From positions 62,001 through 126,000 of the forward strand of contig DCHS01000017.1 of NCBI GenBank assembly GCA_002314875.1: a DNA stretch of 64,000 nt. Reading direction: 5' to 3'. Positions 51,156 to 59,289 of this stretch are shown here, piece by piece. The notes under the pieces were generated by a model, which saw only the letters and a list, made by a program, of their open reading frames with translations, did not search any database and was not told the origin of the DNA. Position 1 is the first letter of the stretch. Each line of letters starts with the position of its first letter. The position numbers and the translations under genes are program-made. This DNA is from Prevotellaceae bacterium UBA1746. GTDB taxonomy: Bacteria > Bacteroidota > Bacteroidia > Bacteroidales > Bacteroidaceae.

Positions 51156-54116
51156 TTAATGTGCTTCTAACCAGTTCTTGCCTTCGCCACATTCTGCGAT
51201 GAGAGGAACCTGCATCTTGTAGGCCTTTTCCATTTCTTCAACGACGATAGAACGCAGTTTTTCGAGTTCGTCTGTATAGGCGCTGAAGTTTAATTCGTCA
51301 TGTACCTGAAGGATCATTTTACTCCGCAGTTTTTCGGCACGCATTCGTTTGTCTATGCCAATCATTGCCAGCTTGATAATGTCGGCTGCTGTGCCTTGAA
51401 TCGGGGCATTAACGGCATTTCGTTCGGCATAGCCTCTAACGGTAGCGTTTTGGCTGTTGATGTCTGCCAAATAGCGGCGGCGTCCGAATTCTGTAACGAT
51501 GTAGCCATTCTCACGAGCGCGCTCAACACTGGCGTTCATGTATTCTTTTACCTTGGGATAGGTTTCAAAATAGCTTTCAATGAGCTCCTTGGCTTCTGTA
51601 CGGCTGACTTCCATTCGTTCAGCGAGACCGAAAGCGGAGATACCATAGATGATGCCGAAGTTAGCGGTCTTGGCTTTTCTTCGTTCATCGCGGCCTACTT
51701 CGTCAATATCTTTCTTAAATACTCTGGCAGCGGTAGCAGCGTGAATGTCGGCACCGGCATTGAAGTCTGCAATCATCTTTTCATCGCCGCTCAGGTGCGC
51801 CATGATGCGAAGCTCGATTTGAGAATAGTCGGCACTAAAGAAGACGCATCCTTCTTCGGGTACAAAGGCTTTTCTGATTTCTTTACCGTCCTCCCCACGA
51901 ACAGGGATGTTTTGAAGATTAGGATTGCTGGAAGAAAGACGGCCAGTTGCTGTAACTGCTTGATTGAAAGAGGTATGAATTCTGCCTGTCTGAGTCTTGA
52001 CGAGTTTTGGAAGTGCTTCGATGTAGGTGGAGAGAAGTTTCTTTAAGCCGCGGTGAAGAAGGATCTTTTCTATGATAGGATGTTTTGTACGGAATTTCTC
52101 CAAAACTTCCTCCGAGGTAGAGTATTGGCCGCTCTTGGTCTTCTTGACTTTGTCTGAGATTTTTAGCTTTTCAAAGAGGATAACTCCAACTTGGCGAGGA
52201 GAAGTCAATAAAAATTCTTCGCCTGCCATTTCGTAAATTTCCTTCTCGAGATTCAGCATGCGTTCACGGAATAGATTTCCTGTTTCTTCGATGGCATTGA
52301 TGTCTAAGGTAACACCATTTCTTTCCATGCGTGATAGAACGGGAAGCAAGGGCATTTCGATATTGTCGAAGACTTCGCGAACCTGGAACTTCTCCATTTC
52401 TTCTTCCAACGGTTTCATAAGACATAGCGTCACGTCTGCATCTTCGCATGCATAGTCAACGATGGCTTCAGGCGCAAGATCGCGCATGTTCTTTTGGTTG
52501 CGTCCTGACGGGCCGAGAAGTTCGTCGATATGAATCGTCTGATATTTTAAATAGATTTCGGCGAGGTAGTTCATGTTGTGACGCAATTCGGGCTGTACCA
52601 CATAATGGGCCAACATGGTGTCGAAGATTGGGCCTTGCACCTCGATGCCGTAATTTGCGAGTACGGTCATGTCGTACTTCAAATTCTGTCCAACCTTCAA
52701 AATTACGTTTGAAGTGTAAAAAGGACGCAAGGCATCCAAAATTTCATGGACGTCTTTTGTTTCCCGTGAAACATTGACGTACCAAGCCCTGTGTCCCTCT
52801 ACCGCGAAGCTCAAACCGACCAAATTTGCCTCGATGGCGTCGATTGAAGTCGTTTCGGTGTCAAAAGCGACAACGGGGAAAGTCAATAAGGTTCTACAAA
52901 GCGATTCTGCATCCTCTTTGGAATCAATCAGTTGGTAGTCATGAGGCCAATCTTTTAAGGTTGCGAGATGAGCCTCAAAAGTCTCAGTTTGACCATCTGC
53001 CGGCATATTTCCAAATGGATTTTTGCTCATTTCTCCTGTATTTGTGCTTTGGGAGAATAAGTCGGGCTCAGAGCTGCCGGAATTCGCTGCTGAAGAAAAC
53101 AAGTCGGGTTCTGATGCAAAAAGATCGGGCTCTGCATTTCCTTGTCGCGGTGAAGTTGATTTTTTTCTTGTCGCAGTTTTGCCTTGTGACGGATTTTGTC
53201 CAGCGGAATTTTCTGCAGTTCCAAACATGCGGTTGATGAAAGAGCGGAATTCGAGTTCCTCGTAAATTTTGCGAAGCTCATTTTTGTCGGCTTCCTGTTT
53301 TGCAAAAATTTCGAAGTTCACATCCTTACTCCCCTCGACGAGACAGTCGCAGGATTCGAGAGGAACATCGGTTTTGATTGTTGCAAGGAATTTTGAGAAG
53401 CGGATTTGTTCCACGTTCTCTTCAACCTTTTTCTTTTGCGCGCCTTTCAGCTGATCCGTTGAGGCGAGGAGATTTTCAATGCTTCCGAATTCCTGGATTA
53501 ATTTCGCTGCCGTTTTTTCTCCAACGCCCGGACATCCGGGAATGTTGTCTGCAGTGTCACCCATAAGGCCGAGCAAGTCAATAACCTGAGAAGGATCTGA
53601 GAGGCCGTACTTTTCGCAGACTTCTGTAACCCCGAGACGTTCCATGCCGGCAGCTCCATGACCAGGACGGCACATTGTAACATGTTCACGAACCAACTGT
53701 GCGTAGTCTTTGTCAGGCGTAATCATTTCTACTTCCAATCCTGCATCAGCGCTCAGCCATGCAAGAGTACCGATAACATCGTCGGCCTCATAACCGGGAA
53801 CTTCCAGTATTTTTATATTATAGGCGTGGATAATATCTTTGATGTGAGGAACAGCCCAACGGATGTCCTCGGGCGTTTCCTGGCGCTGTGCTTTGTATTC
53901 TGGATATGCCTCATGACGGAAGGTGCCGCCTTTAGGATCAAAGGCAACAGCGATATAGTCAGGTTGCTCAGTCTTGAGTAAATCTTCAAGGGTATTTACA
54001 AAGCCAAAAACGGCAGAAGTATTCTGCCCTTTGGAGTTGATTCTGGGAGTTCGGATAAGTGCGTAATAGGCTCTAAAAATAAGAGCGTAGGCATCAATTA
54101 GAACTATTTTTTTCAT
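51156..54116 (-). CDS. polA: DNA polymerase I
   Basis: This 986-aa protein has the 5'-nuclease domain (about 1-290; DAYALIFRAYYAL, YEADDVIGTLA, GLMGDTADNIPGCPGVG), the 3'-5' exonuclease domain with its acidic DTET motif (VVAFDTETTSIDAIEANLVG), and the family-A polymerase (FSADYSQIELRIMAHLSGDE; KTANFGIIYGISAFGL; QVHDELNF). The proofreading Asp/Glu are kept, unlike in some Bacillus enzymes. Between the first two domains is a Ser/Asn/Lys-rich linker of about 70 residues with three EPDLF motifs (329-333, 336-340, 350-354). It fills Okazaki gaps and repair patches. It is divergent from the prenyl synthase gene. Confidence 0.97.
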   Translation of the reverse strand: MKKIVLIDAYALIFRAYYALIRTPRINSKGQNTSAVFGFVNTLEDLLKTEQPDYIAVAFDPKGGTFRHEAYPEYKAQRQETPEDIRWAVPHIKDIIHAYNIKILEVPGYEADDVIGTLAWLSADAGLEVEMITPDKDYAQLVREHVTMCRPGHGAAGMERLGVTEVCEKYGLSDPSQVIDLLGLMGDTADNIPGCPGVGEKTAAKLIQEFGSIENLLASTDQLKGAQKKKVEENVEQIRFSKFLATIKTDVPLESCDCLVEGSKDVNFEIFAKQEADKNELRKIYEELEFRSFINRMFGTAENSAGQNPSQGKTATRKKSTSPRQGNAEPDLFASEPDLFSSAANSGSSEPDLFSQSTNTGEMSKNPFGNMPADGQTETFEAHLATLKDWPHDYQLIDSKEDAESLCRTLLTFPVVAFDTETTSIDAIEANLVGLSFAVEGHRAWYVNVSRETKDVHEILDALRPFYTSNVILKVGQNLKYDMTVLANYGIEVQGPIFDTMLAHYVVQPELRHNMNYLAEIYLKYQTIHIDELLGPSGRNQKNMRDLAPEAIVDYACEDADVTLCLMKPLEEEMEKFQVREVFDNIEMPLLPVLSRMERNGVTLDINAIEETGNLFRERMLNLEKEIYEMAGEEFLLTSPRQVGVILFEKLKISDKVKKTKSGQYSTSEEVLEKFRTKHPIIEKILLHRGLKKLLSTYIEALPKLVKTQTGRIHTSFNQAVTATGRLSSSNPNLQNIPVRGEDGKEIRKAFVPEEGCVFFSADYSQIELRIMAHLSGDEKMIADFNAGADIHAATAARVFKKDIDEVGRDERRKAKTANFGIIYGISAFGLAERMEVSRTEAKELIESYFETYPKVKEYMNASVERARENGYIVTEFGRRRYLADINSQNATVRGYAERNAVNAPIQGTAADIIKLAMIGIDKRMRAEKLRSKMILQVHDELNFSAYTDELEKLRSIVVEEMEKAYKMQVPLIAECGEGKNWLEAH

Positions 54117-54135
54117 GATTTGTAGAATTTGCCGT

Positions 54136-54184
54136 CAAAAGTACGAAAAAAAAGCGAGACCTAAGCAAATTTTTCGTACTTTTG
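54136..54184. promoter_or_regulatory. Divergent polA / prenyl synthase promoter with 15-bp inverted repeat
   Basis: CAAAAGTACGAAAAA (54136-54150) and its exact reverse complement (54170-54184) flank 19 bp. Each arm contains a -7 box TACTTTTG, one facing polA and one facing the prenyl synthase. CAAA at 54166 gives a TTTG -33 for polA with a 22-nt spacer. Confidence 0.65.
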
Positions 54185-54198
54185 CACTTCGAAGGCAT

Positions 54199-55176
54199 AT
54201 GAATGCAACATTGTTAGACATTAGACGTCCCGTTGAAGCTGAATTGGCGCGTTACACGCAGCTGTTCGACGAGGTCCTGACTCATAAAGAAGGTTTTATG
54301 AATCAGGCTTTGGCGTATGTACGTGGCCGTAAGGGCAAAATGATGCGACCTATCCTTGTTCTTTTGATTGCAAAGGAGCTGGGAGAAGTATCTGAATCGA
54401 CTTTGAGAAGCGCTGTTACGCTTGAACTTCTTCATACAGCATCCCTTGTTCATGATGACGTGGTGGATGAGAGCAACGAGCGCCGCGGACAGGCCAGTGT
54501 CCATAAGATATATGATAACAAGGTTGCCGTCCTATTAGGCGACTATATGCTTGCCAATTCTCTTCATCAGGCTGCGCTCACCAATAAAGTGGCGGTTGTG
54601 GAACATGTTGCACGCCTGGGAGCAACCCTTTCTGAGGGTGAAATCTTCCAGTTGGCGAATGTTGAACGCGAAGAAATCTCAGAAGAAGCATATTACCGTA
54701 TCATCCGCAACAAGACAGCTGCTCTTTTTGCCACTTGTGGCGCCCTAGGAGCGCTTTCTATGGATGCTGCGGAGGATTATTGCTCTAAGTCCGAGAAACT
54801 CGGTGAAATCATCGGAATTTGCTTCCAAATCCGCGATGATATCTTCGATTATTTTGATGACGCAAAGATTGGTAAGCCTCGAGGCAATGATATGCGAGAA
54901 GGAAAGCTTACATTGCCCGTTATTTATGCCGTTAATTCAACGCAGGATCCGCAGGCTTTGAATTGGGCTATGCGTGTGAAGATGCATGAGGCGTCAGCCG
55001 AAGAAATATCTTCCTTGATTGACTTTACAAAGCAGCACGGCGGTATTGAATATGCAGAGGATGTGATGAAGCAATTAGCCGACGAAGCCCGTGACTTGCT
55101 GAAAGATTATAAAAATCAGGAAGTCAAAGCTTCATTAGAGGCTTATATAGACTTCGTTATCCGTAGAGATTATTAA
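54199..55176 (+). CDS. Trans-polyprenyl diphosphate synthase
   Basis: The start is set at MNATLLDIRRPVEAELARYT; the upstream open frame crosses the promoter and the polA start. This gives 325 aa. The first Asp-rich motif is HDDVVDESNERRG, the second is QIRDDIFDYFDD, and GRKGKMMRPILVLL holds the substrate-binding basic residues. It is most likely the long-chain enzyme for the menaquinone side chain (octaprenyl or similar), using IPP from the IspG pathway. It has its own promoter and terminator. Confidence 0.92.
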   Translation: MNATLLDIRRPVEAELARYTQLFDEVLTHKEGFMNQALAYVRGRKGKMMRPILVLLIAKELGEVSESTLRSAVTLELLHTASLVHDDVVDESNERRGQASVHKIYDNKVAVLLGDYMLANSLHQAALTNKVAVVEHVARLGATLSEGEIFQLANVEREEISEEAYYRIIRNKTAALFATCGALGALSMDAAEDYCSKSEKLGEIIGICFQIRDDIFDYFDDAKIGKPRGNDMREGKLTLPVIYAVNSTQDPQALNWAMRVKMHEASAEEISSLIDFTKQHGGIEYAEDVMKQLADEARDLLKDYKNQEVKASLEAYIDFVIRRDY

Positions 55177-55192
55177 TTTTTCTTATAGTTAT

Positions 55193-55229
55193 TATAGGGG
55201 GTTGCACCGTGATAGTGCAACCCCCTATA
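55193..55229. terminator. Bidirectional terminator between the prenyl synthase gene and deoC
   Basis: A perfect 15-bp stem TATAGGGGGTTGCAC / GTGCAACCCCCTATA has a 7-nt loop. There is no long T-run, but the stem is very stable and lies between convergent genes. Confidence 0.8.
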
Positions 55230-55259
55230 CTGTATTGATGTGCCTGATTTGGCAGTATG

Positions 55260-56159
55260 TTAGCTGAAGGGCTTAATATCTTCGCCTACAATAGCGCTGG
55301 CAAGGAGATTTGCCAATCGGCTTGTACCGATACGGAAGAGGCCTTCCTTGATATAATCTTCACCGAGGATCTCTGCTACGATAGTGTAGAAGTTTACAGC
55401 CTCGTCAACAGTCTTGATACCACCAGCAGCCTTGAAACCGACCTTGTTACCCGTCTGCTGTTCGTATTCCTTGATAGCAGTACACATTACATAGGCAGCT
55501 TCGGGAGTAGCGGCAACAGCAACTTTACCGGTCGAAGTCTTGATGAAGTCCGCACCTGCATACATTGCCAGGATACTTGCTTTCTTGATGTTGTAAGCGG
55601 TTTTCAGCTCACCGGTTTCGAGGATAACTTTGAGGGGGTGTTCTTCACCGCAAACAGCCTTCATTTCTTCAATTTCATCAGCGCAGGTTTCGTAGTCTTC
55701 GCTGAAGAAGGTACCGACGCTGAGAACCATGTCGATTTCGTCAGCACCGTCACGTAATGCGAGTGCAGTTTCTACGGTCTTTACTTCGAGGAAAGTTTGG
55801 CTGCTGGGGAAGCCGCCGCTAACGCAGGCAACCCTTACGCCGTCAGCTTCGAGATTGTCGCGTACAATGCCTGCAAAGTTGGGATAAACGCAAATGGTAG
55901 CGAGAGGGGGAAGCTCAGGATGTTCATTTGCCCAGCGGTTAACATTTTCCGTGAAACGCATAACGCTTTCGTTGCTGTCGGTAACGGTGAGTGTTGTCAG
56001 TTCAACGGTCCCGAGGAGTCTTTCCTTAACTTCCTGAGTATTATATTTTTCGCGATTGTTTTCGATAAGAGTGGTAACGGCAGCCTTTACCTGGTCGTCA
56101 CTCATAGTCAAGTCGAACTTGTCGAACGCTTGCTGATACTTGTTTGTGGAGTCTTCCAT
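55260..56159 (-). CDS. deoC: Deoxyribose-phosphate aldolase
   Basis: The start is set at MEDSTNKYQQAFDKFDLTMS; upstream codons overlap the dtd gene. This gives 299 aa. It has the DeoC TIM-barrel with DEIDMVLSVG, KVILETGEL and the Schiff-base lysine region FIKTSTGKVAVAATPEA, plus KAAGGIKT. It splits deoxyribose-5-phosphate into glyceraldehyde-3-phosphate and acetaldehyde. It is last in the run uvrC-dtd-deoC and about 37 bp after dtd. Confidence 0.96.
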   Translation of the reverse strand: MEDSTNKYQQAFDKFDLTMSDDQVKAAVTTLIENNREKYNTQEVKERLLGTVELTTLTVTDSNESVMRFTENVNRWANEHPELPPLATICVYPNFAGIVRDNLEADGVRVACVSGGFPSSQTFLEVKTVETALALRDGADEIDMVLSVGTFFSEDYETCADEIEEMKAVCGEEHPLKVILETGELKTAYNIKKASILAMYAGADFIKTSTGKVAVAATPEAAYVMCTAIKEYEQQTGNKVGFKAAGGIKTVDEAVNFYTIVAEILGEDYIKEGLFRIGTSRLANLLASAIVGEDIKPFS

Positions 56160-56196
56160 ATTGATTTGATTATTCGGGGGTTTGTAGAGTTTTTTA

Positions 56197-56649
56197 TTAT
56201 TCTTTATTATGGGTGTCAATGATAATGGTTACAGGGCCATCGTTCAGCAGAGAAACCTTCATATCTGCACCGAAAATTCCTGTTGGAATAGGCTTGGATA
56301 GGGTAGAGGAAAGGTTATTTACAAAAGCCTCGTAAAGCGGTATTGCGATGTCGGGCTTTGCTGCTGCAATGTAGCTGGGACGATTTCCTTTCTTTGTGCT
56401 GGCATAGAGAGTGAACTGGCTGATTACAAGTACCTCTCCATCGATGTCCATTACGCTTTTGTTCATGACACCGTTTTCGTCGTCAAAGATACGTAACTGA
56501 CTGATTTTCTTAACCAGCCAATCGATATCTTCTTGTGTATCTGTGTCGTGTATTCCGAGAAGACAGAGGATGCCCTGGCCTATCTCGCCGTTTGTTAGAC
56601 CTTCGATGACAACATTGGCGTGCTTAACACGTTGTAATACTACTCGCAT
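56197..56649 (-). CDS. dtd: D-aminoacyl-tRNA deacylase
   Basis: This 150-aa protein has the DTD signatures: MRVVLQRVKHANV at the N-terminus, the SQFTLYA catalytic motif and the C-terminal NDGPVTIIID (Gly-cisPro-type NxGPVT motif). It removes D-amino acids, and Gly from tRNA-Ala, as proofreading after charging. It lies 20 bp after uvrC. A -7-like box TAATTTTG at 56655 could give it a promoter of its own. Confidence 0.97.
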   Translation of the reverse strand: MRVVLQRVKHANVVIEGLTNGEIGQGILCLLGIHDTDTQEDIDWLVKKISQLRIFDDENGVMNKSVMDIDGEVLVISQFTLYASTKKGNRPSYIAAAKPDIAIPLYEAFVNNLSSTLSKPIPTGIFGADMKVSLLNDGPVTIIIDTHNKE

Positions 56650-56669
56650 TCGGTTGCAAAATTAGTGAT

Positions 56670-58502
56670 TTATTCTGAATTATCGTGCAGTTGGTCGTAA
56701 ATATTTTTACCTCTTGCTGCACCAAGAAGATTCTGCATATCTTCAAGGGTGGCTTCCTTTATTCGCTTAACGCTTCCGAAGGTCTTGAGTAGCAGTGATT
56801 TAGTCTTGTCTCCCAAGCCTTTTACTTGGTCTAGTTCGGAGGCTTTCTGGCGTTTTGAGCGCTTGTTGCGGTGGAAGGTTATCGCAAAGCGATGAACTTC
56901 GTCCTGCATTTGCGTAAGGAGTTTAAACAGTTGTGAATCAAGGGGTATTGCGACGCTTACGGGGGGATTGCCGAAGAGCATTTCGCGTGTGCGGTGTTTG
57001 TTGTCTTTTGCAAGACCTGCGATAGGTATGTTCAGATGCAATTCATCCTCAACGATCTCGCGAATAGACTCCATTTGACCTACACCTCCGTCAGCAATGA
57101 TCAGGTCAGGGAACTGCCCCTCTTCTTCCTTGATTCTACTGTATCGTCTTCTAACAACCTCACGCATAGAGGCATAGTCATCTGGTCCTACTACGGTTTT
57201 GATGTTATAGGTACGATATTCCTTCTTGTTAGGCTTTAATTTATCAAAGACAACACAGGCGGCAACGGCATCTTCACCTTGAATATTACTATTATCAAAG
57301 AGTTCAATACGAAGGGGAAGTTTGGGGAGTCCTAGCTGGTTTTGGATTTCCTTCATCAGACGCGTCTGGCGCTGTTCAGGATTCAGTTTTTCTGCTTGGT
57401 TGATGCGGTCTATTCGGTGCTGTTTGACGTTGAGCTTCGAGAGTTCCAAAAGCTTCTTTTTTCCACCCATTTGCGGTACAAACTGGGTGGCATAGTCTTC
57501 GGGAAGGTCCACATCAAAAGGAACGATAATCTCCTTAGAATGACTATCAAAACGGTCTCGCATCTCTACTATACCTAAAGCAAGAAGTTCGCTGTCACTT
57601 TCGTCCAGTTTCTTCTTAAATTCGAAGGTAAAAGACTGTGTAATGGCACCATTTACAACATGAAGGAAGTTGATGTAGGCCTCTTTTTCGTCACTCTCGA
57701 TATTGAATACATCCATATCGTAGTTGACGTTGCTGATCACTTCAGAACGAGCAACGAAATTCTCTACCAAATCCAATTTCCGCTTTAGTTCACCTGCCTC
57801 TTCAAAACGCATTTCTTCTGCCTTTTTCATCATTTCTTCTCGTAAATGACGGGCAACTTCGCGCGTGTTTCCCTTCAATATTTCGCGGCATGCCTCGATG
57901 TTAGCGAGGTAGTCTTCACGGCTCTGTTTCTGGCAGCATGGTGCACCACATTTGTGGATGTGATAGTCAAGGCAAACATCAAATTTTCCTGCCTTCACGC
58001 CTTCCTCGGACATAGGAGTTTTACAAGGCCTTGGATGATATAATCGGTTGCAAAGATCGAGTAGGGCGTACATAGTCTCAATGTGTGAGTACGGACCATA
58101 GAAAGTAGCACCTTTTAAGGTACGATTGCGTGTCTTGAAAATTCGTGGCAGGTATTCTCTTGTGATAGCAATTGACGGGTAAGTTTTGTCGTCTTTAAGC
58201 AGAACGTTGTAGCGTGGCTTGTATTTCTTGATCAGTTCGTTCTCGAGAAGGAGAGCATCTTCTTCTGTGTTAACAACAGAATAGGTGATGTTGCGAATCT
58301 TAGAAACCAGAACCTTAGTCTTCGCGCTCTGTTGGTTTTTGACGAAATAGGAAGAAACGCGACTTTTGAGCTTCTTGGCCTTTCCCACATAGATAATCGT
58401 GCCCTCATCGTCGTAATACTGATAAGAGCCTGGTTTTTCGGGAAGACTAAGAACGATGCCTTTCAAATAAGCATCTAATTCCTCGCGTTCTTGTTTAGTC
58501 AT
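56670..58502 (-). CDS. uvrC: UvrABC excinuclease subunit C
   Basis: This 610-aa protein has the GIY-YIG nuclease domain (GSYQYYDDEGTIIYVGKAKKL), a UVR motif (MMKKAEEMRFEEAGELKRKL), the RNase-H-like 5' nuclease domain (RIELFDNSNIQGEDAVAACV, PDLIIADGGVGQ) and C-terminal helix-hairpin-helix (VKGLGDKTKSLLLKTFGS). It makes both incisions in nucleotide excision repair. It lies 20 bp before dtd and 69 bp after apt. Confidence 0.97.
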   Translation of the reverse strand: MTKQEREELDAYLKGIVLSLPEKPGSYQYYDDEGTIIYVGKAKKLKSRVSSYFVKNQQSAKTKVLVSKIRNITYSVVNTEEDALLLENELIKKYKPRYNVLLKDDKTYPSIAITREYLPRIFKTRNRTLKGATFYGPYSHIETMYALLDLCNRLYHPRPCKTPMSEEGVKAGKFDVCLDYHIHKCGAPCCQKQSREDYLANIEACREILKGNTREVARHLREEMMKKAEEMRFEEAGELKRKLDLVENFVARSEVISNVNYDMDVFNIESDEKEAYINFLHVVNGAITQSFTFEFKKKLDESDSELLALGIVEMRDRFDSHSKEIIVPFDVDLPEDYATQFVPQMGGKKKLLELSKLNVKQHRIDRINQAEKLNPEQRQTRLMKEIQNQLGLPKLPLRIELFDNSNIQGEDAVAACVVFDKLKPNKKEYRTYNIKTVVGPDDYASMREVVRRRYSRIKEEEGQFPDLIIADGGVGQMESIREIVEDELHLNIPIAGLAKDNKHRTREMLFGNPPVSVAIPLDSQLFKLLTQMQDEVHRFAITFHRNKRSKRQKASELDQVKGLGDKTKSLLLKTFGSVKRIKEATLEDMQNLLGAARGKNIYDQLHDNSE

Positions 58503-58571
58503 TTACTTTTTTAATAAGACGAAGTTAGGTAGGAGATTAAATTCCTTGTAGTAGGCACTTCCATTATTTCA

Positions 58572-59105
58572 TTAGTCAATGGTAAGAAGGCTGTAGATTT
58601 CCGCAGCGTCCCCGATGAATTCTCTGCCTTTAAGACCCTCGCAACGAAGTTCAATAATGAAGTTACAGTAAATCTTCTTAACATTGAAAGCCTTTACCAG
58701 ATCGATGGCAGCCTTTGCAGAACCACCAGTAGCGAGAAGGTCGTCCTGAATCAGAACTACATCGTTTTCATCGAGAGCATCTGTATGAATTTCAATGATG
58801 TCTTTACCATATTCCTTGCCATAAGCTTGCTGTTTGGTTTCTCCAGGGAGTTTACCAGGTTTACGACACATTACGAATCCGGCATCAAGGCGATCAGCGA
58901 GAATAGCGCCCATCACAAAGCCACGGCTTTCAATTCCAACTACTTTAGTGATGCCCTTTGATTTGTAATATTCTTCCATTTCATCGGCCATTTCCTTGAT
59001 ACAAGCTGGATTCTTGAAGAGCGTACTTACGTCTTTGAACTGGATTCCGGGAATAGGGAAGTCGGGGATGTTTCGCAGATTAGCGAGAAGTAATTCTTGA
59101 TTCAT
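58572..59105 (-). CDS. apt: Adenine phosphoribosyltransferase
   Basis: This 177-aa protein has FPIPGIQFKDVSTLFKNP at the N-terminus, the loop ESRGFVMGAILADRL and the PRPP-binding motif VVLIQDDLLATGGSAKAAI. It converts adenine and PRPP to AMP. It is first of a - strand run apt-uvrC-dtd-deoC. The parS site is about 34 bp upstream of its start. Confidence 0.97.
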   Translation of the reverse strand: MNQELLLANLRNIPDFPIPGIQFKDVSTLFKNPACIKEMADEMEEYYKSKGITKVVGIESRGFVMGAILADRLDAGFVMCRKPGKLPGETKQQAYGKEYGKDIIEIHTDALDENDVVLIQDDLLATGGSAKAAIDLVKAFNVKKIYCNFIIELRCEGLKGREFIGDAAEIYSLLTID

Positions 59106-59138
59106 AACTATTTGATAATATTTAGGTTAAATCGATTT

Positions 59139-59154
59139 TGTTTCACGTGGAACA
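59139..59154. promoter_or_regulatory. parS centromere-like site (ParB binding)
   Basis: The 16 bp TGTTTCACGTGGAACA are the exact reverse complement of the classic chromosomal parS sequence TGTTCCACGTGAAACA. It is intergenic, between apt and mnmG. No parA or parB gene is in the window. I saw no second copy. The rest of the gap 59106-59289 shows nothing clear. Confidence 0.85.
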
Positions 59155-59289
59155 TCGTGTTTTGTGCGGTTTCAACGGATAAAACGGGACTTTGTAAGTT
59201 TTCGAAACGCTGTAGTTTTCTTGGAAACAGGTGGGAAGGATATTCCTTCACCTTGGCTGATATCTATTCAATTCACGAGATTTCAGGCC

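Noticed and set aside
54115..54198. N-terminal extension of the prenyl synthase (28 codons)
   Set aside because: It crosses the divergent promoter and overlaps the polA start codon. The ATG at 54199 follows the -7 box.
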